A DNA stretch of 53,534 bases from an uncultured Acidobacteriota bacterium (GCA_903847975.1 CAINFC010000316.1:1-53534), one strand, 5' to 3'; positions 16,707-26,106 are shown, counted from the stretch's first letter. Translations and numbers: made by a program. The notes: generated by a model not told the origin, from the letters alone.

Positions 16707-17504
16707 CTATGGCAACGGAGTGAATACCAGCGGCCTTGGTTCCGGAAGCAATCCGTGCTCCCAGGCCATTCGGTAGAATAGCCGCATCCCCTCCCGGTGA
16801 GCCGGACCCAGGCTGAAGTCGATATGATCGCGCAGGTAATGAAAAGCGGTGTTTACGGGAATGCCCCGGGGGCCGGATTCGGCGGCGGCAATTTCCTCCA
16901 GGCGAGCCAGACCGTACTGCCTGGATCGGTAAAAGGACGGCAGGAGTGCGGCTACCTCCGGTGATGGCCGGATGGCCCAGAAGGCAAACACGAAGGGCAG
17001 GCCGGTCAGGCGGGCCCACTCGGAGGCCAGATCGTAGCAGTAGAGGCCTTTCCGTGCGGCGCGCATCGCCGGGTCGCCGATGAGCAGGGCCGCGTCGCAG
17101 CCGGAAAGCATGACCTTGATATCCGGGGGCATGCTCACGAAGCGGGGGCGGTTGTCGTAGATCCGGTCCAGGAGCAGCCTTACCAGGATGGCTGAAGTCC
17201 GGGAGGACTCATCCAGCGCGACCCGCTCCACCTTTTCGGCAGGACGCCGGGCGAGCAGGACCACGCTCTGCACCGGACCCCAGGAGGAAATGGACATTCC
17301 CGGCAGGACTTCCAGCCCCTCCATGTTCTGGTACTCCGCCGCGGGGATGTGGCCCGCGGCAGCTTCTCCGCAGGCAATCAGCCGGGCGCATTCCGCCGGG
17401 GTATCGAAACGCAGATTCATGCCGCCCCCGCAGGGGCCGTGCGTCATGCCCCAGTGAAGGGGCGCGGTGTTCAGATATTTCACCAGCGAAACTGTTACGC
17501 TCAT
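16707..17504 (-). CDS. mqnA: Chorismate dehydratase MqnA (futalosine menaquinone pathway)
   Basis: This 265-aa periplasmic-binding-protein-fold enzyme of the MqnA/MqnD family removes water from chorismate to give 3-enolpyruvyl-benzoate, the first step of futalosine-type menaquinone synthesis. The signature N-terminus VSLVKYLNTAPLHWGM, the VLPGMSISSWGPVQSV segment, the ALLIGDPAMRAARKG segment and the PFVFAFWAIRP segment all fit. There is no ribosome site upstream of the ATG. A TGCTTAAAT extended -10-like box lies only seven bases away, so the mRNA may be leaderless. It is divergent from dprA (77 bases between starts). Other mqn genes are not in the window. Confidence 0.92.
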   Translation of the reverse strand: MSVTVSLVKYLNTAPLHWGMTHGPCGGGMNLRFDTPAECARLIACGEAAAGHIPAAEYQNMEGLEVLPGMSISSWGPVQSVVLLARRPAEKVERVALDESSRTSAILVRLLLDRIYDNRPRFVSMPPDIKVMLSGCDAALLIGDPAMRAARKGLYCYDLASEWARLTGLPFVFAFWAIRPSPEVAALLPSFYRSRQYGLARLEEIAAAESGPRGIPVNTAFHYLRDHIDFSLGPAHREGMRLFYRMAWEHGLLPEPRPLVFTPLP

Positions 17505-17511
17505 TTATTTA

Positions 17512-17520
17512 ATTTAAGCA
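17512..17520 (-). promoter_or_regulatory. Extended -10 box suggesting leaderless mqnA mRNA
   Basis: The minus strand reads TGCTTAAAT ending seven bases before the ATG, so the expected start coincides with the A of the start codon. No clear -35 box is seen. Confidence 0.4.
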
Positions 17521-17581
17521 CAGCTTTTCGCAAAATACACCCTTTTCCCGTTCCACAAATGGAACCGTCTGGAGTCCCATT

Positions 17582-18694
17582 ATGAACAACAATGAACTGA
17601 TCCGCTGGATTGCCCTGTCTCTGATCCCCGGGCTGGGAGCCCGGGGCGCCTCGCAGCTGGTGCGCGCCCTGGGCAGTCCGTCCGCCGTTTTCTCGGCTTC
17701 CACCGCCGAACTCTTTGCCCAGGGCCTCTGCCGTGATGCCGCACTCGGGATGCGGTTGCCGCATATTCTTCCCGAAGCGGAGGAAATCCTGAAAAAGTGC
17801 GACCGGAAAAGGATCGGGGTTCTCAGCCTGGATTCGGCCGACTACCCGCGATTGCTCAAGGAAATCCACGACCCCCCGGTTGTTCTTTACTGGCAGGGAA
17901 GCCTGGAGGCACTGGCCCAGCCCGGAGTCGCCATTGTCGGTACGCGCCGCCCTACGGCGTACGGACTGCACGCCGCCCAGAAAATCGCCTCCGAGCTGGC
18001 CGCCCGCAGCCTGGCAATTTTCAGCGGGCTGGCCCGCGGCATCGATACCGCCGCACATCTCGGCACGCTGAAGGCCGGCGGCCGGACTGCGGCGGTGCTC
18101 GGCTCGGGCGTCGATGTGATCTACCCCAGGGAAAACCTGAAGAACTCCCAGGCCATTCTCGAAAGGGGAGGCACGCTGGTTTCGGAATATCCGCCGGAAA
18201 CCTTCCCCGCGCCGCAGAATTTCCCGGTACGCAATCGGATCATCAGCGGACTGGCGCTCGGAGTGGTGGTGGTGGAAGCCTCCGAGTACAGCGGCTCGCT
18301 GATCACCGCGCGCATGGCCCTGGACCAGAACCGCGAGCTGTTTGCCGTCCCCGGAAACATTTCCTCGGAAACCAGCAGCGGCCCGAACCGGCTGATCCAG
18401 CAGGGGGCCAAGCTGCTGCAGAGCTGGGAGGATGTCGTCGAGGAGCTGCCTTTCGAGGTGCGCCGCAGCGCGCTCCTGGCACCGCCCAAAAGCGTGCAGC
18501 AGGAGCTGCCGATGATCAGCCCCGAGGAGGGGGAGCTGCTCCGGCTGCTCCGGCCGGACGTGACCACCCATATCGACGAGCTGCACGGCTGGGCCGGCAA
18601 GCCGCCCGGATGGATCCTGGACGCCCTCCTCGACCTGGAGATGAAGGGGTACGTGCGCCAGGTCGCCGGCAAAAAATTCCTCCGCACCGGCTAG
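17582..18694 (+). CDS. dprA: DNA processing protein DprA/Smf
   Basis: This 370-aa protein loads RecA onto incoming single-stranded DNA during natural transformation. The N-terminal helical domain (residues 1-~75) includes LSLIPGLGARGASQLV. The Rossmann-like DprA core follows, with VAIVGTRRPTAYGL, FSGLARGIDTAAH, AAVLGSGVDVIYP and SEYPPETFPAPQNFPVRNR, then LFAVPGN. The C-terminal ~60 residues form a winged-helix (DML1-like) domain ending YVRQVAGKKFLRTG. Length is normal for the family. It is divergent from mqnA and is followed by a 528-base gap before topA. Confidence 0.95.
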   Translation: MNNNELIRWIALSLIPGLGARGASQLVRALGSPSAVFSASTAELFAQGLCRDAALGMRLPHILPEAEEILKKCDRKRIGVLSLDSADYPRLLKEIHDPPVVLYWQGSLEALAQPGVAIVGTRRPTAYGLHAAQKIASELAARSLAIFSGLARGIDTAAHLGTLKAGGRTAAVLGSGVDVIYPRENLKNSQAILERGGTLVSEYPPETFPAPQNFPVRNRIISGLALGVVVVEASEYSGSLITARMALDQNRELFAVPGNISSETSSGPNRLIQQGAKLLQSWEDVVEELPFEVRRSALLAPPKSVQQELPMISPEEGELLRLLRPDVTTHIDELHGWAGKPPGWILDALLDLEMKGYVRQVAGKKFLRTG

Positions 18695-18792
18695 CCCGAC
18701 ACCGAAGGAAAAGCAAAGAAGCGGCATGTTTGGAAGCCGTTCCATTGGGCTTCGCACGAACGATGACGACCGGCACAGGGCCAAGGGTCCGG

Positions 18793-18906
18793 CAGCATAT
18801 TAGCTTTGTTTCGGGCCTTCAGCCCTTAGGAAGAAACGCCCAGAGCCTGGGGCTGCGCTCCGCTCCCCCCCAGGCTTTTATGCTGTCGGGCCTTCGGCCC
18901 TTGGCT
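18793..18906. repeat. Palindromic repeat cluster, family E
   Basis: GGGCCTTCAGCCCTTAGG is followed by CCTGGGGCTGCGCTCCGCTC...CCCAGG and then by TCGGGCCTTCGGCCCTTGG, so a long palindrome is bracketed by two copies of the same small one. It sits in the dprA-topA gap (18695-19222), which has no gene that I can support. Confidence 0.7.
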
Positions 18907-19063
18907 TAACGCTTGAATTACAGCAGCTGCATGAGGATCGCAGGTCTCTACAAAAGTCCGAAAAAATACCATGGCGCGGCGCACCGGGAAGACTTTTTTG
19001 GGGAATAAGCGGCCGGATCGGGCCTGGCGACCCCGCTTTTCCGGCACGCCATAAAATATCTTT

Positions 19064-19092
19064 TTGCATTTTGACTCATTTCATTCTATATA
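19064..19092 (+). promoter_or_regulatory. Sigma-70-type promoter for topA
   Basis: TTGCAT (19064-19069) and TATATA (19087-19092) are exactly 17 bases apart in an AT-rich patch. The predicted start near 19099 leaves a leader of about 124 bases before topA. Confidence 0.55.
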
Positions 19093-19222
19093 CATATGCT
19101 CGCTGTGGCGGAATGCCTTCCGACGGGAGGGCGGGATCGGCACCGGGGCTCTCCAACCGGTCCGGCAGCTGGACTTCGATCCGCCCGGCCCAGGGGCCGG
19201 TGCGGTTTATACGGAAAATAGG

Positions 19223-21712
19223 ATGGCAAAATCATTAGTGATTGTAGAATCGCCGGCCAAGGCCAGAACGATCGGCCGTTACCTGGGCGAGGACTTCGTA
19301 GTCAAAGCCTCCATGGGGCACATCAAGGACCTGCCGAAAAGCAAGCTGGGAATCCAGGTGGATGACGGCTTTCAGCTGGAATACAAGACCATTCCAGGCA
19401 AGGAGAAGGTCATCCGCGAGCTGAAAGCAGCCGCCAAAGGGGCCTCCACCGTCTACCTGGCCGCCGACCCGGACCGTGAAGGAGAGGCTATCTGCTTCCA
19501 CCTGGCCCACGAGCTGGAATCCCCCCGCAAAGTTTTTCACCGCATCCTGCTGAACGAGATCACCCGAACCTCCGTTCTCCATGCCGTCGAGAATCCCTCG
19601 TCCATCGACGAAAAGCTGGTGGACGCCCAGCAGGCCCGCCGGGCGCTGGACCGCCTGGTCGGCTACAAAGTCAGCCCCCTGCTCTGGGAAAAGGTGCGCC
19701 AGGGACTTTCCGCCGGCCGGGTGCAGTCCGTGGCCCTGCGGCTCATCGTAGACCGCGAAAACGAAATCCGCTCTTTTCAGTCCCAGGAATTCTGGAAGCT
19801 CACCGCCCGCCTTTCCGCCGGCGGCCGCCCGCCGGAGTTCGAAGCCCGCGCCCTGCGGCTGCGGGGAGAGAAGTTCCTGGTCGAAACCGAAGCCCAGGCC
19901 CGGGAAGTACTGGAGCAGGTAGGCCGCTCCACGTTCACGGTGGATTCGGTCAACACCCGCGAGAAAAAGCGCTATCCGGTGCCCCCGTTCATCACCTCCA
20001 AGCTGCAGCAGGAGGCTTCCCGCCGGCTGCACTTTCCGGTCAAGCGCACCATGATGCTGGCCCAGCAGCTTTACGAGGGAGTGGAACTCGGCAAGGAAGG
20101 CGCCGTCGGGCTGATCACCTACATGCGCACCGACTCCCCGCGCGTTTCCCAGGAGGCCCTGGCGGAAGTGCGCAGCTACATTCAGGAAAAGCACGGGAAT
20201 CCCTACCTGCCGGAATCCCCGGTGCAGTACCGCAGCAAGCAGGGAGCCCAGGATGCCCATGAGGCCATACGCCCCACTTCGGTCTTCCGCACGCCCGATT
20301 CGGTCAAGGAGTTTCTGGACCGCGACCAGTTCCGGCTTTACGACCTGATCTGGAAGCGCTTTGTCGCCTCCCAGATGAATCCCGCGCAGTTCGACGAAAC
20401 GACCATCGATATCCAGGCCGGACCCTGCCTGTTCCGCGCCAGCGGCTCCATCCCCCGGTTCTCGGGCTTTATCGCGGTGTACGAGGAAAGCCGGGAAGAG
20501 GGCGAAAGCCAGGACAAGGAAGCCGAGGATGAAGAGGCCGCCCTGCGGCTCCCGGAGGTGCAGACCGGCGAAACGCTGCAGCTGCTGGCTCTGCAGCCGG
20601 AGCAGAAGTTTACCCAGCCGCCCTCGCGCTATTCGGAAGCCATGCTGGTCAAGGCCCTGGAAGACAAGGGAATCGGCCGGCCCAGCACCTATGCCTCCAT
20701 CCTTTCGGTGCTGACCAACCGCGAATACGCCACCAAGCAGGAAGGACGCTTCATCCCCACCGAGACCGGGGAAGTGGTCACCGGTCTGCTGGTCGAAAGC
20801 TTTCAGGATCTGTTCAGCTACGAATACACCGCGCGTATGGAGGATCACCTGGATCGCATCGAGACGGGGGAAGAGCATTGGGCGGAAGCCATGAAAGCCT
20901 TCTACCAGCACTTCAGCGAAACCCTGAAAACAGCCAAGCAGGAGATGCGCAACCTGAAGCAGGAAGAGCTGCCCACCGACGAAATCTGCGACCGCTGCGG
21001 CAAGCCGATGGTGATCAAATGGGGGCGCTTCGGACGGTTCATCGCCTGCTCCGGCTACCCGGAATGCGTCAACACCCGCGAGCTGAAAAAAGCGGAAAAC
21101 GGCGCGGCCGCTCCCGCTCCCGACAACCTGGAAGAGGAGACCTGCGAAAACTGCGGCCGGAACATGGTCATCAAAAGGGGTCGCTTCGGGGAATTTCTGG
21201 CCTGCTCCGGCTATCCGGAGTGCAAGACCACCCGCCGCATTCTCAAAAACGGACAGGAAAAAGTGGCCTCGCGGCCGGACCAGAAGCTGGACGAGCCCTG
21301 CCCGCAGTGCGGCAATCCCCTGGCCATCAAGTATGGTCGCTACGGGGAATTCACCGCCTGCAGCAGCTACCCGAAATGCCGTTTTATTAAAGCCAAAACC
21401 ATCGGGATGCGCTGTCCCAAGCCGGGATGCGAGGGAGAAATCCAGGAAAGAAAATCGCGGCGCGGAAAAGTTTTTTACGGATGCAGCCGCTATCCCTCCT
21501 GCGATTTCACCGCCTGGCAAAGGCCGCTCGGCGAATCCTGCCCGGAATGCGGCTCTTCCTACCTGCTGCTGAAGAGCTCCAAGCGCAAAGGGTGGCAGAA
21601 GTACTGCCCGCAGGCGGAATGCGACTTCCAGGCCCAGGCGGAAGCGCCCAACGGCCAGGAAGAGCCCAACGGGACGACCGTCGCGGCTGCCGCCCCCGGA
21701 TCGTCCGCCTGA
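19223..21712 (+). CDS. topA: DNA topoisomerase I (type IA) with five C-terminal zinc ribbons
   Basis: This 829-aa enzyme relaxes negatively supercoiled DNA through a 5'-phosphotyrosyl intermediate. The TOPRIM domain starts at SLVIVESPAKARTIGRYLG and carries ADPDREGEAI. The catalytic Tyr is in GLITYMRTDSPR (about residue 300). After the core come five Cys4-type ribbons (~residues 588-800), beginning CDRCGKPMVIKWGRFGRF, CENCGRNMVIKRGRFGEF, CPQCGNPLAIKYGRYGEF, CPKPGCEGEIQERKSRRG and CPECGSSYLLL. The start MAKSLVIVESPAKA is the family's usual one, although the AATAGG ribosome site is weak. The following EF-G-like gene starts 99 bases later. Confidence 0.97.
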   Translation: MAKSLVIVESPAKARTIGRYLGEDFVVKASMGHIKDLPKSKLGIQVDDGFQLEYKTIPGKEKVIRELKAAAKGASTVYLAADPDREGEAICFHLAHELESPRKVFHRILLNEITRTSVLHAVENPSSIDEKLVDAQQARRALDRLVGYKVSPLLWEKVRQGLSAGRVQSVALRLIVDRENEIRSFQSQEFWKLTARLSAGGRPPEFEARALRLRGEKFLVETEAQAREVLEQVGRSTFTVDSVNTREKKRYPVPPFITSKLQQEASRRLHFPVKRTMMLAQQLYEGVELGKEGAVGLITYMRTDSPRVSQEALAEVRSYIQEKHGNPYLPESPVQYRSKQGAQDAHEAIRPTSVFRTPDSVKEFLDRDQFRLYDLIWKRFVASQMNPAQFDETTIDIQAGPCLFRASGSIPRFSGFIAVYEESREEGESQDKEAEDEEAALRLPEVQTGETLQLLALQPEQKFTQPPSRYSEAMLVKALEDKGIGRPSTYASILSVLTNREYATKQEGRFIPTETGEVVTGLLVESFQDLFSYEYTARMEDHLDRIETGEEHWAEAMKAFYQHFSETLKTAKQEMRNLKQEELPTDEICDRCGKPMVIKWGRFGRFIACSGYPECVNTRELKKAENGAAAPAPDNLEEETCENCGRNMVIKRGRFGEFLACSGYPECKTTRRILKNGQEKVASRPDQKLDEPCPQCGNPLAIKYGRYGEFTACSSYPKCRFIKAKTIGMRCPKPGCEGEIQERKSRRGKVFYGCSRYPSCDFTAWQRPLGESCPECGSSYLLLKSSKRKGWQKYCPQAECDFQAQAEAPNGQEEPNGTTVAAAAPGSSA

Positions 21713-21811
21713 CCGCGTTTCCCGGGCGGCCCTCCGTCTGGTTTTCCCCGGCGCTTTATGTTTTAATTGCTGAACTGATTCCAAATCCAAGGTTAGAGGA
21801 GAGAAAGGTCT

Positions 21812-23899
21812 ATGAAAGTCTACGATACGCAGTTGGTACGAAATGTGGGTCTGGCCGGACACGGGGGCTGCGGCAAGACCAGCCTGGTCGCCGCCCTGCT
21901 GTACAAGAGCGGTGCCGTCAACCGCCTGGGGCGCGTAGAGGACGGCACCACCCTGACCGATTACGATGAAGAAGAGGTTCAGCGTAAAATCACCATCTAC
22001 CCCAAACTGGCTTTCGTGGAATGGAATCGCTGCAAAATCAACCTGATCGACACCCCCGGCTACCGGGACTTCATGCACAACACCCAGGCGGTCCTCAAAG
22101 TCGTCGATTCCATGCTGATCCTGGTGGATGCGGTCGGCGGCGTCGAGGTGCAGACCGAAAAAGCCTGGGAAATCAGCGAAGAGTTCGAACTGCCCCGCGC
22201 CCTGGTGATCAACAAGCTGGACCGCGACAATGCCAGCTTCGAGCGCGCCCTGGGCTCCATCCACGAAACCCTGGGAAAGGCGGCCATCCCGATTCACCTG
22301 CCGATCGGTCAGGAAAAGGAGTTTCACGGCATCGTCGACCTGCTGCGCAACAAGGCTTACGTATACGAAATGGACACCACCGGCAGATTCAAGGAGCAGC
22401 CCATCCCGGCCCACCTGGCCGAGGAGGCCGCCAAGGCCAGGGAAGCGCTGATCGAAAAGGTGGCCGAAAGCAATGAGACGCTGATGGAAAAGTTCTTCGA
22501 GGAGGGCACGCTGTCCGACGCCGAACTGGCCCAGGGCCTTTCGGAAGGGATTCTCAGCCGCAGCGTGGTGCCGGTGCTGATTTCGGCGGCCACCCAGAAT
22601 GTGGGCACCCAGCAGATCCTCGACTTCATCCACGACAACCTGCCCAACCCGGCTTCGCGCCATGCGGTCGCCGGAAAGGATCCCAAAGGTCAGGAGATCC
22701 AGCGGGACGTGCAGACCGCGGCTCCCGCCTCCGCTTTTATCTTCCGCACCGTGGCCGATGCCTTTGCCGGGCGCATCTCCCTCTTCCGCGTGCACTCGGG
22801 CACCATCAAGTCCGACACCACGCTGCTGAACTCCACCCGGGAAAAAACCGAGCGTCTGGCCACCATTCAGGTTCTGCAGGGCAAGAATATGACCCCGGTT
22901 CCCGAGCTGCGTGCCGGGGATCTCGGCGCGGTTGTCAAGCTGAAGGAAACCCTCACCGGCGACACCCTGTGCGACCAGGCCCATCCGATCATCTTCCCGC
23001 AGCCCGCGCACCCCGAGCCCTTTATCAGCTTTGCCATTGAACCCAAATCGCGCGGCGACGAGGAAAAGATCAGCACCGCCATGGCCCGCATCATGGAAGA
23101 GGATCCGGCGGTCCGCACCCACCGGGATACCCGGACGCGCGAAACGCTGGTATCCGGACAGGGCCAGACGCATGTGGAAGTGACCGTGGAAAAGCTGAAG
23201 AAGCGGTACGGCGTGGAAGTGATCCTCAAACAGCCCAAGGTCCCCTACCTGGAGACGGTCCGCAAAAAATCCGAAGCCCAGGGGCGGCATAAGAAGCAGA
23301 CCGGCGGCCACGGCCAGTTCGGCGACTGCTGGATCAAAATGGAACCTCTGCCCCGCGGCAGCGATTTCCAGTTCGTGGACGAGATTTTCGGCGGATCCAT
23401 CCCGCGCAATTTCATTCCCGCCGTGGAAAAGGGGATCATCGAAGCCCGGCAGAAGGGCCCCCTGGCCGCCTTCCCGGTGGTCGACTTCAAGGTGATCCTG
23501 TTCGACGGCTCCTTCCACCCGGTGGACTCTTCGGAAATGTCCTTCAAGATCGCCGGCTCCCTGGCCTTCAAAAAGGCCATCGAGCAGGCCGACCCGTTCC
23601 TGCTGGAGCCGATCATGAACGTGGAAATTTTCGCCCCGGAGGAGTTTTCCGGCGACCTGATGGGCGATCTCAACAGCCGCCGCGGGCGCATTCAGGGCAT
23701 GGACCTGAAGGGCAAGACGCAGGTCATCCGCGCCCAGGTTCCCATGTCGGAAATGCTCAACTATGCGCCGACCATCAACTCGATGACCGGCGGGCGGGGC
23801 AACTACCGCATGGAATTCTCTCACTACGATGAGGTTCCGACCCACCTGGCCCAGAAGATCATCGACCAGGCCAGGAAAGAAAAAGAAGAGCAGGAATAG
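21812..23899 (+). CDS. Elongation factor G-like GTPase (EF-G paralogue)
   Basis: This 695-aa translational GTPase has EF-G domain order. G1 is GHGGCGKTSLVAALL, G3 is DTPGYRDFMHNTQ, G4 is NKLD. Domain IV carries GGHGQFGDCWIKMEPL, and the C-terminus YNYA-type region reads NSMTGGRGNYRMEFSHYDEVP. Canonical EF-G has GHIDAGKTT and DTPGHVDF, so this is the divergent EF-G-like subgroup rather than the main elongation factor. These paralogues may act in translocation, recycling or stress; the role here is unknown. AGGAGAGAAAGG precedes the start. The lgt gene begins eight bases after the stop. Confidence 0.92.
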   Translation: MKVYDTQLVRNVGLAGHGGCGKTSLVAALLYKSGAVNRLGRVEDGTTLTDYDEEEVQRKITIYPKLAFVEWNRCKINLIDTPGYRDFMHNTQAVLKVVDSMLILVDAVGGVEVQTEKAWEISEEFELPRALVINKLDRDNASFERALGSIHETLGKAAIPIHLPIGQEKEFHGIVDLLRNKAYVYEMDTTGRFKEQPIPAHLAEEAAKAREALIEKVAESNETLMEKFFEEGTLSDAELAQGLSEGILSRSVVPVLISAATQNVGTQQILDFIHDNLPNPASRHAVAGKDPKGQEIQRDVQTAAPASAFIFRTVADAFAGRISLFRVHSGTIKSDTTLLNSTREKTERLATIQVLQGKNMTPVPELRAGDLGAVVKLKETLTGDTLCDQAHPIIFPQPAHPEPFISFAIEPKSRGDEEKISTAMARIMEEDPAVRTHRDTRTRETLVSGQGQTHVEVTVEKLKKRYGVEVILKQPKVPYLETVRKKSEAQGRHKKQTGGHGQFGDCWIKMEPLPRGSDFQFVDEIFGGSIPRNFIPAVEKGIIEARQKGPLAAFPVVDFKVILFDGSFHPVDSSEMSFKIAGSLAFKKAIEQADPFLLEPIMNVEIFAPEEFSGDLMGDLNSRRGRIQGMDLKGKTQVIRAQVPMSEMLNYAPTINSMTGGRGNYRMEFSHYDEVPTHLAQKIIDQARKEKEEQE

Positions 23900-23907
23900 A
23901 ATCCGCG

Positions 23908-24690
23908 ATGTTTCCCCGGATTGCCGAATTCGGTCCGCTGGTCCTGTACACCTACGGGCTGCTGATGTCCGTCGGCTTCCTGACCGGAATCCTGTGGACC
24001 ATCCGCATGGCCCGCCGGGAGGGGATCGGGGCCGATGAAATCTGGGGAATCGGGCTGCTGGTCATGGTTTCGGCCATCATCGGCGCCAAGCTCTTCCTGG
24101 TCTTTTTCGAATGGCGCTATTATCTGGCCAACCCCCGGGAAATCTTCACGCTGGACACTCTCCGTTCCGGCGGGGTTTTCCTGGGCGGTTTGCTGGCCGC
24201 CATCGGCGCCTCCATCGTCTACTTCCGGCGCAAGGGATTGCCCGGATGGAAGCTTTCCGACTGCTTCGCCCCGGGAATCGCCATCGGGCACGCCATCGGG
24301 CGGCTGGGCTGCTTTGCCGCCGGCTGCTGCTTCGGCGCCGCCTGCCACCTCCCCTGGGCGGTGACCTTCACCGATCCGGTGGCTCACCAGATTGTCGGCG
24401 TTCCCCTGCATATTCCCCTGCATCCCACGCAGCTCTATGAGCTTCTCGCCGAAGCGAGCCTTTTCCTCTTCCTGAACTGGAAAGCGAAAACCAAACGATT
24501 CGACGGACAGCTCATACTTCTTTACGCCATTCTCTATTCCGGCATCCGGTTCTTCCTGGACTTTTTCCGCGGAGAAGTGCAGAGTGTCCTCGGAGCGGAC
24601 ATCCTCACCAACTCACAGCTGCTCTGCCTGGTCGCCTTTCCCCTGCTGTCCTGGCAATATTTTCGCCTCCGCAGGCAGGCCGGGCGGTAA
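23908..24690 (+). CDS. lgt: Prolipoprotein diacylglyceryl transferase Lgt
   Basis: This 260-aa inner-membrane enzyme transfers diacylglycerol from phosphatidylglycerol to the lipobox Cys of prolipoproteins. The Lgt signature region reads AIGHAIGRLGCFAAGCCFG, preceded by SGGVFLGGLLAAIGASI. The segment LHPTQLYELLAEASLFLFL and the GIRFFLDFFRGE segment also fit. At least six hydrophobic segments are visible. It is tightly packed between the EF-G paralogue and the pseudouridine synthase. Confidence 0.96.
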   Translation: MFPRIAEFGPLVLYTYGLLMSVGFLTGILWTIRMARREGIGADEIWGIGLLVMVSAIIGAKLFLVFFEWRYYLANPREIFTLDTLRSGGVFLGGLLAAIGASIVYFRRKGLPGWKLSDCFAPGIAIGHAIGRLGCFAAGCCFGAACHLPWAVTFTDPVAHQIVGVPLHIPLHPTQLYELLAEASLFLFLNWKAKTKRFDGQLILLYAILYSGIRFFLDFFRGEVQSVLGADILTNSQLLCLVAFPLLSWQYFRLRRQAGR

Positions 24691-24707
24691 GCCGGCCCGG
24701 GCGTCCC

Positions 24708-25628
24708 GTGGAGTGGCACATCCCCGAGGAGCAATCCGGCTGGCGCCTCGACGTCTTCCTGGCCGCACAGCTGCCGCAGTTCAGCCGCGCCCGCCTGCAG
24801 CAGTGGCTGAAGGAAAACCTTTTTCAGGTCAACGGGGATGCCGCCAAAGCTTCGCGCAAGCTTCGCACCGGCGACCGGGTCAGCGGCCAATTCCCGTCGG
24901 AACCGCCGCCGGTGCTGGCCCCGGAAGACCTGCCGCTCCGCATCCTGTACCAGGACGGGTCGCTTCTGGTCATCGAAAAACCCAGCGGAATGGTGGTCCA
25001 CCCGGGGGCCGGGGTGCGCAGCGGAACCCTGGTGCATGCCCTGCTGCATCATGCCGGCACTGCTCTTTCCCACATCGACACTCCCCGACCGGGCCTTGTC
25101 CACCGGCTGGACAAGGAAACCTCCGGACTCCTGCTGGTGGCCCGCAACGACCGGGCCCACCAGCATCTGGTCGAGCAGTTTCAGTCGCGGGAGGTGGAGA
25201 AGACCTACCTGGCTCTGGTGGGCGGCCGGCCGGCACTCCGGGAAAGAGAAATCGACCGCCCCATCGGCCGCGACCGCTGGAACCGCACCCGCATGTCGCT
25301 GCGCAGCGTCCGGCCCCGCCCGGCCCTGACCCGCTACCGGGTGATCGAGGACCTGCCCGGCTATTCCCTGCTGGAAGTCCGCATCCTTACCGGCCGCACC
25401 CACCAGATCCGCGTCCACCTGGCCTCGCTCGGCCATCCGGTGGCCGGCGACAAGACCTATGGCTCCCGACGCTTTTCCTGGAGCGCTTCCCTTCCCTCCA
25501 GCCCGCGGCTGTTCCTGCACGCCGCCCGGCTGGCCTTCCGGCACCCGGAGAACGGCCTGCCGATGCGCTTCGAGTCGCCCCTGCCGCCCGACCTGGCTCA
25601 GTTTCTGGCCGCTCTCCGCAACGGATAG
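24708..25628 (+). CDS. RluD-family pseudouridine synthase
   Basis: This 306-aa enzyme converts uridine to pseudouridine in RNA, probably 23S rRNA. An N-terminal S4-like domain (residues ~1-80, GWRLDVFLAAQLPQFSRARL) is followed by the RluA/RluD catalytic core with IEKPSGMVVHPGAG and the catalytic-Asp motif HRLDKETSGLLLVAR. The C-terminal part carries LTGRTHQIRVHLASLGHPV. The start is GTG, 17 bases past the lgt stop, with no strong ribosome site, suggesting coupled translation. RluD versus RluC or RluB substrate sites cannot be separated here. Confidence 0.93.
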   Translation: MEWHIPEEQSGWRLDVFLAAQLPQFSRARLQQWLKENLFQVNGDAAKASRKLRTGDRVSGQFPSEPPPVLAPEDLPLRILYQDGSLLVIEKPSGMVVHPGAGVRSGTLVHALLHHAGTALSHIDTPRPGLVHRLDKETSGLLLVARNDRAHQHLVEQFQSREVEKTYLALVGGRPALREREIDRPIGRDRWNRTRMSLRSVRPRPALTRYRVIEDLPGYSLLEVRILTGRTHQIRVHLASLGHPVAGDKTYGSRRFSWSASLPSSPRLFLHAARLAFRHPENGLPMRFESPLPPDLAQFLAALRNG

Positions 25629-25664
25629 CCGGAGCGACCGCCGGGTGCCCCGGCTATCCGTTTC

Positions 25665-25693
25665 TGGATTTCCGACTTCCTTCGGGATACAAT
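25665..25693 (+). promoter_or_regulatory. Possible promoter for the STAS gene
   Basis: TACAAT (25688-25693) has a poor -35 match (TGGATT) 17 bases upstream. It sits in the 118-base gap after the pseudouridine synthase. Confidence 0.35.
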
Positions 25694-25746
25694 CCTACTT
25701 TTCACGGATTCATCGATAAAACACGCCCGTCAAGCGAGGAGAAGGA

Positions 25747-26091
25747 ATGCAGATCGCCGAAGAAAAACACGGACCGGTAGCCGTTCTGGCTGTCGAGGGA
25801 AGGATCGACACCACCCATGCCGGAGAGCTGGAAACCGCCCTGCTGGCGCTGATCGACCGCGGGGAAACGACCATCGTTCTGGATTTCGCCGAGGTGAACT
25901 ACATCAGCAGCGCCGGGTTGCGCGTTCTGCTGGTCGGCGCCAAGAAGATGAAAGCCGCACAGGGCTCCATCTGCCTGGCGTCCCTGCAGAAAACGGTAAA
26001 GGATGTCCTGGCCGTAACCGGGTTCATGAACCTTTTCCGGCTCTTCAAGTCCAAGGAGTCGGCGGTCCAGGAACTTACCACGGCATCCTGA
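25747..26091 (+). CDS. STAS-domain protein (anti-sigma-factor antagonist type)
   Basis: This 114-aa single STAS domain resembles SpoIIAA/RsbV. The signature DFAEVNYISSAGLRVLLVG contains the Ser that partner kinases phosphorylate in this family. Such proteins sequester anti-sigma factors or regulate other partners by phosphorylation state. No anti-sigma kinase or phosphatase gene is nearby, so the partner is unknown. GAGGAG precedes the start. The P-loop gene follows 15 bases after the stop, so the pair is probably one operon. Confidence 0.9.
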   Translation: MQIAEEKHGPVAVLAVEGRIDTTHAGELETALLALIDRGETTIVLDFAEVNYISSAGLRVLLVGAKKMKAAQGSICLASLQKTVKDVLAVTGFMNLFRLFKSKESAVQELTTAS

Positions 26092-26106
26092 AGCGGGAGA
26101 ACGAAA

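Noticed and set aside
19235-23845. A 1536-codon open frame on the minus strand across topA and the EF-G-like gene
   Set aside because: It is exactly antisense to two unmistakable conserved genes, has low-complexity Gly/His/Phe/Leu-rich content and no family resemblance. It arises from the strong third-position GC bias of the true genes.
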